Assembly (NCBI RefSeq): GCF_003253745.1
Contig: NZ_MZXV01000040.1
Location: 186,001 to 250,000 of the forward strand
Reading direction: 5' to 3'
Length of the DNA stretch: 64,000 nucleotides
Origin: Mesorhizobium kowhaii
GTDB taxonomy: Bacteria > Pseudomonadota > Alphaproteobacteria > Rhizobiales > Rhizobiaceae
Below the pieces are notes generated by a model. The model ran no database searches, had not been told where the DNA came from, and saw only the letters and a list, made by a program, of their open reading frames with translations. Below are positions 1-7,016 of this stretch, piece after piece (position 1 is the first letter of the stretch; each line of letters starts with the position of its first letter). The position numbers and the translations under genes were made by a program.

Positions 1-903
1 ATAACATTAACTGCCATGGGCGCATCGCCGGCCTTTGCGGCACCGCTGAAAGTGGTCGCCAGCTTCACCATCATTGCCGATTTTGCCAAAAATGTCGGTG
101 GCGACCGCATCGATGTCACCACCATCGTCGGGCCAGATGGCGACGCCCATGTCTACGAGCCAAGCCCGGCCGACGCGGTGGCGATGGCCAAGGCCGACAT
201 CGTGCTGGTCAACGGCCTGCATTTCGAAGGTTTTCTGCAGCGGCTGGTCGATGCCAGCGCCACCAAGGCCTCGATCGTCACCTTGACCAAGGGCGTGACA
301 TCGATCGATTTCAAACCTGAATTCGCCGACGCCGACGCGGCCGAAGGTGCGGGCACCGGCGGCGGCAAGACGGTCACCGATCCGCACGCCTTCCAGTCGA
401 TCGCCAATGCCAAGATCTACGTCAAGAACATCGCCGAAGCCTTCTGCGCGGCTGATGCCGATGGCTGCGTCAGCTACCAGACCAATGCCGCCGCCTACAC
501 CAAGAAGCTCGACGCGGTCGAAGGCGAAGTGAAGGCCGCGATCGCCTCGATCCCCGAAGCGAAGCGCGTGGTCATCACTTCACATGACGCCTTCGGCTAT
601 TTCGAGCACGAATACGGCCTGACCTTCCTCGCCCCGCAAGGCATCTCGACGGACTCCGAGCCGTCCGCCGCCGATGTCGCCAAGCTGGTCACTCAGGTGA
701 AGCAGGACAAGGCCGCGGCGATCTTCGTCGAAAACATCACCAACCCGCGCCTGATCGAGCAGATCGCCAGCGAGACCAGCATCAAGGTGGGCGGCACGCT
801 CTATTCGGACGCGCTGTCGCAGCCCGACGGCCCGGCCTCGACCTATATCGACATGATGCACAACAACATCCGTCAGATCAAAGGCGCCATCCTCGGTAGC
901 TGA
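1..903 (+). CDS. Zinc/manganese ABC transporter substrate-binding protein (ZnuA/TroA family), 5' end missing
   Basis: The reading frame is open from base 1, so the true start and the first part of the signal peptide lie upstream; the visible part still shows the end of a signal peptide (SPAFAAPLK). Three hundred residues are visible. Seen: the TroA-type metal-site motifs GDAHVYEPSP, TDPHAFQ, SHDAFGYFEHEYGL and GTLYSDALS, which supply His and Asp/Glu ligands in order. This family (PF01297) captures Zn or Mn in the periplasm and delivers it to an ABC permease. The His-rich loop common in ZnuA is absent, so Zn versus Mn cannot be decided. The two Cys in FCAADADGC may form a disulfide (inference). 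A strong terminator follows, so it is probably the last gene of its operon. Confidence 0.88.
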   Translation: MTLTAMGASPAFAAPLKVVASFTIIADFAKNVGGDRIDVTTIVGPDGDAHVYEPSPADAVAMAKADIVLVNGLHFEGFLQRLVDASATKASIVTLTKGVTSIDFKPEFADADAAEGAGTGGGKTVTDPHAFQSIANAKIYVKNIAEAFCAADADGCVSYQTNAAAYTKKLDAVEGEVKAAIASIPEAKRVVITSHDAFGYFEHEYGLTFLAPQGISTDSEPSAADVAKLVTQVKQDKAAAIFVENITNPRLIEQIASETSIKVGGTLYSDALSQPDGPASTYIDMMHNNIRQIKGAILGS

Positions 904-917
904 CGCGGTTCCTCCCC

Positions 918-948
918 GAAAGGCGGAGCCGTTCTCCGCCTTTCTTTT
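918..948 (+). terminator. Rho-independent terminator after the metal-binding protein gene
   Basis: Perfect 11-bp stem GAAAGGCGGAG / CTCCGCCTTTC with a 5-base loop, followed at once by TTTT. It starts 14 bases after the stop codon of the upstream gene. Confidence 0.85.
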
Positions 949-1056
949 CCGCTCTGGCCAGCTTGAGCTGGATTCTTCGCCGGCAATGTCTATCTGCGCT
1001 ATGATGTCCATCCGCGCGAAGATGCGGATCGACCGCAGATCGAAAGCCGCATTGCC

Positions 1057-1479
1057 ATGACAGACTTCACGCCTTTCCAGTCGCTGCTTGGCGGCGCCCT
1101 CATTGGCCTGTCGGCAGTGCTTTTGATGGCGCTGCACGGTCGGATTGCCGGGATGACCGGCATCCTGACCGGTGTCATCCCGCCGCTTTCTCCTGAATGG
1201 CGCTGGCGGGCCGCCTTTCTCGCCGGCGCCGTGGCAGCGCCGCTTCTCTATCAGATTGTCGGCGGACACATCGCTTTCAGCGTGCCTGTGCCGACGCTGG
1301 CACTTGTCGTCGGCGGCTTCCTGGTCGGCATCGGCGTGCATTTCGGTGGCGGCTGCCCGAGTGGACACGGCATTTGCGGCATAGCAAGGCTGTCGCCACG
1401 CTCGATCGTCGCTGTCGCGACCTTCATGATCGCCGCCTTCGCCACCGTCTTCATCATCCGCCACGCGATCGGAGGCTGA
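1057..1479 (+). CDS. YeeE/YedE family sulfur-transport protein, N-terminal half
   Basis: A 140-residue hydrophobic protein with about four membrane segments, matching the first half of the YeeE/YedE (Sulf_transp) family. The GGGCPSGHGICG segment carries Cys100 and Cys107, placed like the cysteines that pass thiosulfate through TsuA-type channels. The partner half follows after 4 bases, so the two chains probably form one transporter in the inner membrane. The family imports thiosulfate or related reduced sulfur compounds; the exact substrate here is inference. Confidence 0.85.
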   Translation: MTDFTPFQSLLGGALIGLSAVLLMALHGRIAGMTGILTGVIPPLSPEWRWRAAFLAGAVAAPLLYQIVGGHIAFSVPVPTLALVVGGFLVGIGVHFGGGCPSGHGICGIARLSPRSIVAVATFMIAAFATVFIIRHAIGG

Positions 1480-1483
1480 GCCC

Positions 1484-1921
1484 GTGAACAAGCTCGTCTC
1501 GGCATTCCTGATCGGTGGGGTTTTCGGCCTTGGCATCGCCGTGTCCGGGATGATCAATCCAGCCAAGGTGCTGAACTTCTTCGATATCGCCGGCACCTGG
1601 GATCCAAGCTTGATCTTCGTCATGGGTGGCGGACTGGCGGTCGCCTTCGCCGGCTACCGCCTGATATTCCGCCGCCGCAAGGCGCCGCTGTTCGAACCAT
1701 CTTTCGCGCTGCCGACGAAGCGTGCCATCGACACCGAGCTGGTCGGCGGCGCCGCTGTCTTCGGCATCGGCTGGGGCATTGCCGGCTTCTGCCCGGGCGG
1801 TGCCATCCCTGCCCTTGGCCTTGGCTATTCACAAACGGCGATCTTTGTCGCGGCGGTGATCGCCGGAATCGTCGTGGCGCGTTTCGCCCGGGCGCGGCTT
1901 GCTCAGCCGGCTGCAGCATAG
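1484..1921 (+). CDS. YeeE/YedE family sulfur-transport protein, C-terminal half (DUF6691-like)
   Basis: A 145-residue membrane protein. It starts with a short hydrophobic stretch and the SGMINPAKVLNFFDIAGTWD signature typical of the second half of split YeeE proteins, and has a conserved cysteine in GFCPGGAIPALGLG (Cys103). It lies 4 bases after the first half, so the pair is co-transcribed and probably co-folds. The following gene codes for a DUF442 protein of the kind found with sulfide-oxidation genes, which supports a role in reduced-sulfur handling. Confidence 0.85.
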   Translation: MNKLVSAFLIGGVFGLGIAVSGMINPAKVLNFFDIAGTWDPSLIFVMGGGLAVAFAGYRLIFRRRKAPLFEPSFALPTKRAIDTELVGGAAVFGIGWGIAGFCPGGAIPALGLGYSQTAIFVAAVIAGIVVARFARARLAQPAAA

Positions 1922-1989
1922 GATTCAGTTGCCGACCACATCAGAGAGTGGCAAGACTTCTCGCCAAATCAGATTGCGAGGATGCTGCC

Positions 1990-2328
1990 ATGGAATATCG
2001 CGAAATCAGCGAGGACTATTCGGTCTCGGGCCAGATCCAGCCCGAAGACGTCGCCGCCATCAAGGAAGCCGGCTTCAAGAGCGTCATCTGCAACCGGCCC
2101 GATGACGAACAGCCTGGCCAGCCTTCGGCCGACACACTCAAAGCCGCGGTCGAGGCCGCTGGCCTGGCCTTCCGCTACATCCCCGTCATCAGCGGCCAGA
2201 TCACGGCCGAGAATGTCGAGGACCAGGCCGAGGCGTTGGACGAGCTCGACGGCCCGGTTTTCGCCTACTGCCGCTCCGGCGCCCGCTGCACCAATCTTTA
2301 CGGGTTGATCCAGCAGTCGAAGGGGTGA
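1990..2328 (+). CDS. TIGR01244/DUF442 family phosphatase-like (Blh-type) protein
   Basis: A 112-residue cytoplasmic protein of the beta-lactamase hydrolase-like phosphatase family (TIGR01244 sulfur transferase). It has the tyrosine-phosphatase-like active loop CRSGARC with Cys94. I chose the ATG at 1990 because GAGGA lies just before it and the family begins near here; an in-frame start at 1948 would add 14 atypical residues. Relatives accompany persulfide dioxygenase, sulfide-quinone reductase and YeeE genes, and sit in the BigR sulfide-response regulon of some rhizobia. Its reaction is not settled, but sulfur transfer fits the two transporter halves upstream. Confidence 0.85.
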   Translation: MEYREISEDYSVSGQIQPEDVAAIKEAGFKSVICNRPDDEQPGQPSADTLKAAVEAAGLAFRYIPVISGQITAENVEDQAEALDELDGPVFAYCRSGARCTNLYGLIQQSKG

Positions 2329-2366
2329 GTGGCTGAAATCAAGTTTCGCACGGTGGCGATCCTTCA

Positions 2367-2398
2367 CGCCCCTTCTGTCCGGCAGGACAGAGGGGGCG
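2367..2398. terminator. Hairpin terminator between convergent genes
   Basis: A 14-bp near-perfect stem (CGCCCCTTCTGTCC / GGACAGAGGGGGCG, one G-T wobble) with loop GGCA. It lies between the end of the DUF442 gene and the end of the Lrp-type gene and probably serves both. There is no long T run. Confidence 0.55.
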
Positions 2399-2429
2399 CT
2401 GTCTCTTCAGCATTTCGAACGAAATCTGC

Positions 2430-2930
2430 CTAAATCGGCAGCGCGCCGGTTTCCTTGAGCGTTTCGAGCACGATCGCCGTCTTCACATGCTGAACGGATT
2501 CGTGCGGCAAGAGCACGCCGTTGACGAACTCCGATAGCGACTTCAGGTCGGGCGTCACCACTTTCAGGATATAGTCCATCTCGCCGGTCAGCGCGTGCGC
2601 CTCCTGCACCTCGGGCAGCCGCGCCACCAGTTCGCCGAAGCGCCTGGCATTGTCGCGGTTGTGGGTGGCCAATGTCACCGAGATGACGTTGACCAAGGAA
2701 AACCCGAGTTTGTCGCGGTCGAGCACGGCGTGATAACCCTTGATGTAGCCGTCCTCCTCGAGCCGCTGGCGGCGGCGCGAGCATTGTGACGCCGACAGGT
2801 TCACCCGCTCCGACAAATCATTGTTGGTCAGCCCCGCATCGTCCTGCAAAAGCGCCAGTATCTTGCGGTCAAACTGATCAATGCGCGTCTCATCCATGGA
2901 TTTAGTCTTCATCATGCACGCTTCACGCAT
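2430..2930 (-). CDS. Lrp/AsnC family transcriptional regulator, divergent from hppD
   Basis: An Lrp-type regulator of up to 166 residues: an N-terminal helix-turn-helix (RIDQFDRKILALLQDDAG to RRRQRLEEDGYI) followed by an AsnC/RAM ligand-binding domain containing the GEMDYILKVVTPDL motif. ATG codons at 2930, 2915 and 2897 are all possible starts; the domain itself needs only the last. It faces away from hppD, so a role controlling tyrosine catabolism in response to an amino acid or keto acid is likely (inference). A palindrome in the shared promoter region could be its operator. Confidence 0.88.
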   Translation of the reverse strand: MREACMMKTKSMDETRIDQFDRKILALLQDDAGLTNNDLSERVNLSASQCSRRRQRLEEDGYIKGYHAVLDRDKLGFSLVNVISVTLATHNRDNARRFGELVARLPEVQEAHALTGEMDYILKVVTPDLKSLSEFVNGVLLPHESVQHVKTAIVLETLKETGALPI

Positions 2931-2941
2931 GAATTGATCAT

Positions 2942-2955
2942 TTCAAGCGTTTGAA
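2942..2955. promoter_or_regulatory. Candidate operator between the Lrp-type gene and hppD
   Basis: Inverted repeat TTCAA-GCGT-TTGAA in the 106-bp divergent region. Lrp/AsnC proteins bind short AT-rich dyads, so this is a reasonable site for the neighbouring regulator, but a single copy is weak evidence. Confidence 0.35.
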
Positions 2956-3036
2956 TGCAAGCACCATGCGCGTGCTCCGCGCTATGATGGCTTGAGATGG
3001 GCCTTTTCAGGCCGAGCCAGCTTCCGGAGAAATATC

Positions 3037-4149
3037 ATGGGTCCCTTCCCGCACGACGCCCCGCCCGCTGAGATCAGCAAGGACAACCCGGCCGGCACGG
3101 ATGGATTCGAGTTTGTCGAGTTCGCGCATCCGGAGCCGGAAAAGCTCGCCGAACTGTTCACCCGCATGGGCTATGTCGCGGTGGCCAAGCACCGCACGAA
3201 AGACATCACCGTCTGGCGCCAGGGCGACATCAACTATGTCGTCAATGCCGAACCGGGCTCGCACGCGATGAAGTTCGCCGACAAGCACGGTCCCTGCGCT
3301 GCCTCGATGGCCTGGCGGGTGGTCGATGCCAAGCACGCTTTCGACCACGCCGTCTCCAAGGGCGCTACCCCTTACGAAAGCGACGACAAGGCGCTCGACG
3401 TGCCGGCCATCGTCGGCATCGGCGGCTCGCTGCTCTATTTCATCGAGACCTATAGCAAGAAGGGCTCGGTCTATGATGCCGAGTTCGAGTGGCTGGGCGC
3501 ACGCGACCCGAAGCCGCAAGGCGTCGGCTTCTACTATCTCGACCACCTCACCCACAATGTCTATCGCGGCCAGATGGACAAATGGTGGGATTTCTACCGC
3601 AATTTGTTCGGCTTCAAGCAGATCCATTTCTTCGACATTGACGGCAAGATCACCGGGCTGGTCAGCCGCGCCATCACCTCGCCTTGCGGCAAGATCCGCA
3701 TTCCGCTCAACGAGTCCAAGGACGAGACCAGCCAGATCGCCGAGTATCTGAAGAAGTACAATGGCGAAGGCATCCAGCACATTGCGGTGGGCACCGACGA
3801 AATCTACGCCGCCACGGACAAGTTGGCCGAAAACGGGCTGAAGTTCATGCCCGGCCCGCCGGAAACCTATTACGACATGTCCTATGACCGCGTGAACGGC
3901 CATGACGAGCCGATCGAGCGCATGAAGAAGCACGGCATCCTGATCGACGGCGAAGGCGTCGTCGACGGCGGCATGACCAAGATCCTGCTGCAGATCTTTT
4001 CGAAAACCGTGATCGGGCCGATCTTCTTCGAGTTCATCCAGCGCAAGGGCGACGAAGGTTTTGGCGAGGGCAATTTCCGAGCGCTGTTCGAATCGATCGA
4101 GCAGGACCAGATCAAGCGCGGCGTGATCAAGGTGCAGGCGGCGGAATAG
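3037..4149 (+). CDS. hppD: 4-hydroxyphenylpyruvate dioxygenase
   Basis: A 370-residue Fe(II) dioxygenase that converts 4-hydroxyphenylpyruvate to homogentisate in tyrosine breakdown. Two vicinal-oxygen-chelate domains are present. The iron ligands can be placed at His170 (DHLTHNV), His248 (GIQHIAVGTDE) and Glu332 (FFEFIQRKG), closely matching the spacing of characterised bacterial enzymes. I chose the ATG at 3037 because CCGGAGA lies just upstream; an in-frame codon at 2992 would add 15 residues that fit no domain. The pathway continues with hmgA and a fumarylacetoacetase-family gene on the other strand downstream. No maleylacetoacetate isomerase gene is in the window. Confidence 0.96.
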   Translation: MGPFPHDAPPAEISKDNPAGTDGFEFVEFAHPEPEKLAELFTRMGYVAVAKHRTKDITVWRQGDINYVVNAEPGSHAMKFADKHGPCAASMAWRVVDAKHAFDHAVSKGATPYESDDKALDVPAIVGIGGSLLYFIETYSKKGSVYDAEFEWLGARDPKPQGVGFYYLDHLTHNVYRGQMDKWWDFYRNLFGFKQIHFFDIDGKITGLVSRAITSPCGKIRIPLNESKDETSQIAEYLKKYNGEGIQHIAVGTDEIYAATDKLAENGLKFMPGPPETYYDMSYDRVNGHDEPIERMKKHGILIDGEGVVDGGMTKILLQIFSKTVIGPIFFEFIQRKGDEGFGEGNFRALFESIEQDQIKRGVIKVQAAE

Positions 4150-4166
4150 AGTTCAGGTCGGGCGGA

Positions 4167-4198
4167 TAGGACATGACCCATCTTCGGGTCATGTCCTA
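4167..4198. terminator. Bidirectional hairpin between hppD and the DinB-fold gene
   Basis: Perfect 13-bp stem TAGGACATGACCC / GGGTCATGTCCTA with loop ATCTTC, in the 51-bp gap between two convergent stop codons. It can act for both transcripts. Confidence 0.7.
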
Positions 4199-4200
4199 AA

Positions 4201-4743
4201 TCAGATCTCGAGCCCCAACCGCTCGACCTCTTCTCTCCTCAACTTCGCATCATAATCGAGCAGGAACTCGTCGAGTTGCGGCGGCTTGACCGAGGTGCCG
4301 GACAGCATTGCATGCACCTGGCCGCGATGATGGATGTCGTGCAGGAAGACATGGGCGAGGATGTCGCCGATGCGCTCGGGGATCATGCCGTCCTCGCGCC
4401 GGTCGGTGACAACCTGCCGATCGAGATCGGCTGCCGAGAGCCGGTCGCAAAAAGCGATCAGGCGCCGGTCGGCGGCGACCTGGGCTACAAACAACGCCTG
4501 TGGCTCCTCGATCGGCACGAAATCGTCATGGGCGGCAGCGCCGACACCGCCCTCTTCGAGAAAATCGAGATAGAGAAGATCGACCGCAAGGATGTGGTTG
4601 AGCGTTGCCTTGATAGAGGGAAAGAAGCTGGTTCGCTCGGCTGCGAATTCGCCGGGCTTGAGCGACAATACGGCGCGATAGAGCCGATCATTCGACCAGA
4701 GATTGTTGGCGGCCATGCGGCGCAGATGATCCAGCAGGTTCAT
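4201..4743 (-). CDS. DinB family protein
   Basis: A 180-residue four-helix-bundle protein of the DinB/YfiT superfamily. The usual metal triad is visible as His in TLNHILAVD and two His in LHDIHHRGQVHAML. DinB-fold enzymes are often thiol-dependent transferases, isomerases or hydrolases. An in-frame TTG at 4755 is possible, but the ATG at 4743 has GGAT upstream and lies only 4 bases from the previous stop. It is the last gene of the hmgA-led operon. One speculative idea is thiol-dependent maleylacetoacetate isomerisation, a step otherwise missing here; nothing in the sequence proves that. Confidence 0.8.
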   Translation of the reverse strand: MNLLDHLRRMAANNLWSNDRLYRAVLSLKPGEFAAERTSFFPSIKATLNHILAVDLLYLDFLEEGGVGAAAHDDFVPIEEPQALFVAQVAADRRLIAFCDRLSAADLDRQVVTDRREDGMIPERIGDILAHVFLHDIHHRGQVHAMLSGTSVKPPQLDEFLLDYDAKLRREEVERLGLEI

Positions 4744-4747
4744 GGCT

Positions 4748-5041
4748 TTATCCAATTGACCGGACCAGATTCAAGCCTGCCCACAGAAGCACAAATCCGG
4801 CAAGAACGACCAGCAGGAGCCGGTTCATGCGCCGCCGCATGGCTTGCGTTTCCTTGTCCCGCGCGACTTTCATATTGGTGATGGTGTGGAACATCATCGC
4901 CTTGCGCGGAAAGCCGCTGCGGTTGGTCAGGTCCGGCGAGCGGGCCTCGATGCGATAGCTCAGCCGGATCGCCAGGATGAACACCGCCAGCATGGCAAGC
5001 GCCCAGACACAAGCCAGCAGATAGAATGCCTCCCCCGTCAT
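4748..5041 (-). CDS. Small two-helix membrane protein of unknown function
   Basis: Ninety-seven residues: a hydrophobic helix at about residues 5-25, a basic central segment rich in Arg, Lys and Met, and a second hydrophobic helix at about 72-92. No enzymatic motif is seen. It sits 4 bases after the fumarylacetoacetase-family gene and 4 bases before the DinB-fold gene, so it is clearly co-transcribed. I do not recognise the family. Confidence 0.65.
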   Translation of the reverse strand: MTGEAFYLLACVWALAMLAVFILAIRLSYRIEARSPDLTNRSGFPRKAMMFHTITNMKVARDKETQAMRRRMNRLLLVVLAGFVLLWAGLNLVRSIG

Positions 5042-5045
5042 TCCC

Positions 5046-6059
5046 TCACCTCTCGTATGTCTCGACCTTCTGCTCGATAGCGCCGAAGATCGAATGACCC
5101 GTCCTGTCCTTCATCTCGATGCGCACCGTGTCGCCGAAGCGCAGGAACGGCGTTTTGGGTGCGCCTGATACAATGGTCTCGATCATGCGCAGTTCGGCGA
5201 TGCAGGAGTAGCCGGCGCCGCCAGCCGAGACAGGCTTGCCCGGCCCGCCGTCGAGCTTGTTGGAGACGGTGCCGGAGCCGATGATCGTACCGGCAGCCAG
5301 TGGCCGCGTTTTCGCAGCGTGGACGATCAGCGCCGGAAAATCGAAGGTCATGTCGACGCCGGCATTGGCCCGGCCGAACGGCTTGCCGTTGAGGTCGGCA
5401 AGCAGCGGCAGGCTGACCTTGCCGCCATCCCAGGCGTCGCCCAGTTCATCCGGCGTCACCGCCACCGGCGAAAAGGCCGAGGAGGGTTTTGATTGAAAGA
5501 AGCCAAAACCCTTGGCGAGTTCCGGTCCGGTGAGTGCGCGCAGCGTCACGTCGTTGACCAGCATCACCAGCCGGATCGCGGCACGCGCCTCATCGAGGCT
5601 GGCGTCCATCGGCACATCGTCAACGACAACAGCGACTTCCCCTTCCATATCGATGCCCAAGGCCTCGTCAGCCATGCGGATCGGGTCGCGCGGCGCAATG
5701 AAGGAATCCGAGCCGCCCTGGTAGATCAGCGGGTCGGTCCAGAAACTTGCCGGCATCTCGACCCCGCGCGCCTTCCGCACCAGCTCGACATGGTTCACAT
5801 AGGCCGAGCCATCGGCCCATTGATAGGCACGCGGCAACGGCGAATGGGCATCATGCTCGTGGAAGCGCTCCGACGGCATCGCATTGTTTTCCAGCGATTC
5901 CGCTATTGTCGCGAGATGCGGCGCGATGCGGTGCCAGTCGTCGAGCGCCGCCTGCAGCGTGCGCACCAGGAACGAGGCATCGGTGAAGCGTGTCAGGTCG
6001 CGCGAGACGACGACGAGTTTTCCGTCGCGCGTCCCGTCCTTCAGTGTGGCAAGCTTCAT
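5046..6059 (-). CDS. Fumarylacetoacetate hydrolase family protein (probable fumarylacetoacetase)
   Basis: A 337-residue FAH-superfamily hydrolase. The metal-binding Glu-x-Glu is visible in DMEGEVAVVVDD and the following Asp in VNDVTLRAL, with the terminal signature GTVSNKLDGGPGKPVSAGG. In this neighbourhood it most likely cleaves fumarylacetoacetate to fumarate and acetoacetate, the last step of tyrosine and homogentisate degradation. It is shorter than the eukaryotic-type enzyme (about 420 residues), but bacterial pathways commonly use this shorter form. Related enzymes cleave other acylpyruvates, so substrate assignment rests on context. Confidence 0.88.
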   Translation of the reverse strand: MKLATLKDGTRDGKLVVVSRDLTRFTDASFLVRTLQAALDDWHRIAPHLATIAESLENNAMPSERFHEHDAHSPLPRAYQWADGSAYVNHVELVRKARGVEMPASFWTDPLIYQGGSDSFIAPRDPIRMADEALGIDMEGEVAVVVDDVPMDASLDEARAAIRLVMLVNDVTLRALTGPELAKGFGFFQSKPSSAFSPVAVTPDELGDAWDGGKVSLPLLADLNGKPFGRANAGVDMTFDFPALIVHAAKTRPLAAGTIIGSGTVSNKLDGGPGKPVSAGGAGYSCIAELRMIETIVSGAPKTPFLRFGDTVRIEMKDRTGHSIFGAIEQKVETYER

Positions 6060-6110
6060 GCGGTTTCCTCTCCTTGTGCAGCTTTCTCGCTGCTTTGGAT
6101 TTTTGTTTTA

Positions 6111-6157
6111 CGCATGATCTTGTCCGAAAACCGGTTTCCACTTTTCGGGATCATGCG
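6111..6157. repeat. Palindromic intergenic repeat, GCATGATC family, copy 1
   Basis: Arms CGCATGATC (6111-6119) and GATCATGCG (6149-6157) are perfectly complementary and enclose a core containing CCGAAAACCGG and CACTTTTCGG. It lies between the MBL-fold gene and the fumarylacetoacetase-family gene of one operon, and its right arm contains the TGA stop of the MBL-fold gene. Other copies are at 51961, 56551, 58345 and 62616. Confidence 0.9.
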
Positions 6158-7005
6158 AGCTCTACAACAAGGCCGTCGCGGGCGATCGTCAAGTCGCCGG
6201 CCCATGTTTTCCTGACAGCGGCGATCCAGTCGGCCTCGACGATCCCGGGATCGTCGGCCGGAATGAGGTGGTTGAGCACCAGCCTCTTCACGCCGGCATC
6301 GCTGGCGATGCGCCCGGCCTCCTCGGCAAAGCTGTGGCTGGCGAGCAGATGTTCTTTCAGCCGCGCGCCATTACCGGTCTTGGCCACCAGCCGCTCGATG
6401 CCTTCCTCCAGCATGGCTTCGTGGACGAGGATATCGGCGCCTTGGGCAAAATTGGCGAGCGGCGGGAAGAAGGCCGTGTCGGCGGAGAACACCACGCTTT
6501 TCCCGCCATGTTCGAAGCGCAGGGCGAAGCAGTCGGTCACCGGCGGATGGTCGACCCGCAAAGCTGAAACCTTGAGGCCCCGTTGCTCGACAACCAAGCC
6601 TTCGGCGAATTCGTTGATCGAAACCAGCTCGCGAATATCCGGCCGGCCCTCGTCAACGATGCGGATCTCGATGTCGAATTCCATCGCCTGACAAAAGCGC
6701 CGCCAGTAATGGCCGGTGCCGGGCGGGCCGAACACGCTGACCGGCGAGGCCAGACCGGCCGTCCAGGCGGTGTGGACCAGCGGCCCGAGTTCCAGCACAT
6801 GGTCGGAATGCAGATGCGTGATGAAGATCAGGTCGAGCGCCTTCAGGGTGATGCCGGCATCGACCAGAGCCCGCGTCACGCCAAGCCCGCAGTCGACGAC
6901 AATGGTCCGGCCACCGATCTGCAGCAGCGACGAGCTCGGCCACGGTCCGCCGGGCCGCAGCGCCGGGCCGCCCTTCGAGCCCAAAAGCACCAGCCGATCC
7001 GGCAT
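6151..7005 (-). CDS. MBL-fold metallohydrolase in the homogentisate operon
   Basis: A 284-residue metallo-beta-lactamase-fold hydrolase with the dinuclear zinc motif THLHSDHV and further ligands in SADTAFF and LNHLIP; the overall shape is RNase Z/arylsulfatase-like. I chose the ATG at 7005, 11 bases after the hmgA stop, since the fold begins there with a beta strand (RLVLLGSKGG). It sits between hmgA and the fumarylacetoacetase-family gene, so it belongs to the tyrosine operon, yet no enzyme of this fold is a standard member of that pathway. Its substrate is unknown. The stop codon is contributed by an intergenic repeat. Confidence 0.85.
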   Translation of the reverse strand: MPDRLVLLGSKGGPALRPGGPWPSSSLLQIGGRTIVVDCGLGVTRALVDAGITLKALDLIFITHLHSDHVLELGPLVHTAWTAGLASPVSVFGPPGTGHYWRRFCQAMEFDIEIRIVDEGRPDIRELVSINEFAEGLVVEQRGLKVSALRVDHPPVTDCFALRFEHGGKSVVFSADTAFFPPLANFAQGADILVHEAMLEEGIERLVAKTGNGARLKEHLLASHSFAEEAGRIASDAGVKRLVLNHLIPADDPGIVEADWIAAVRKTWAGDLTIARDGLVVELA

Positions 7006-7016
7006 GGACTCGCTGC

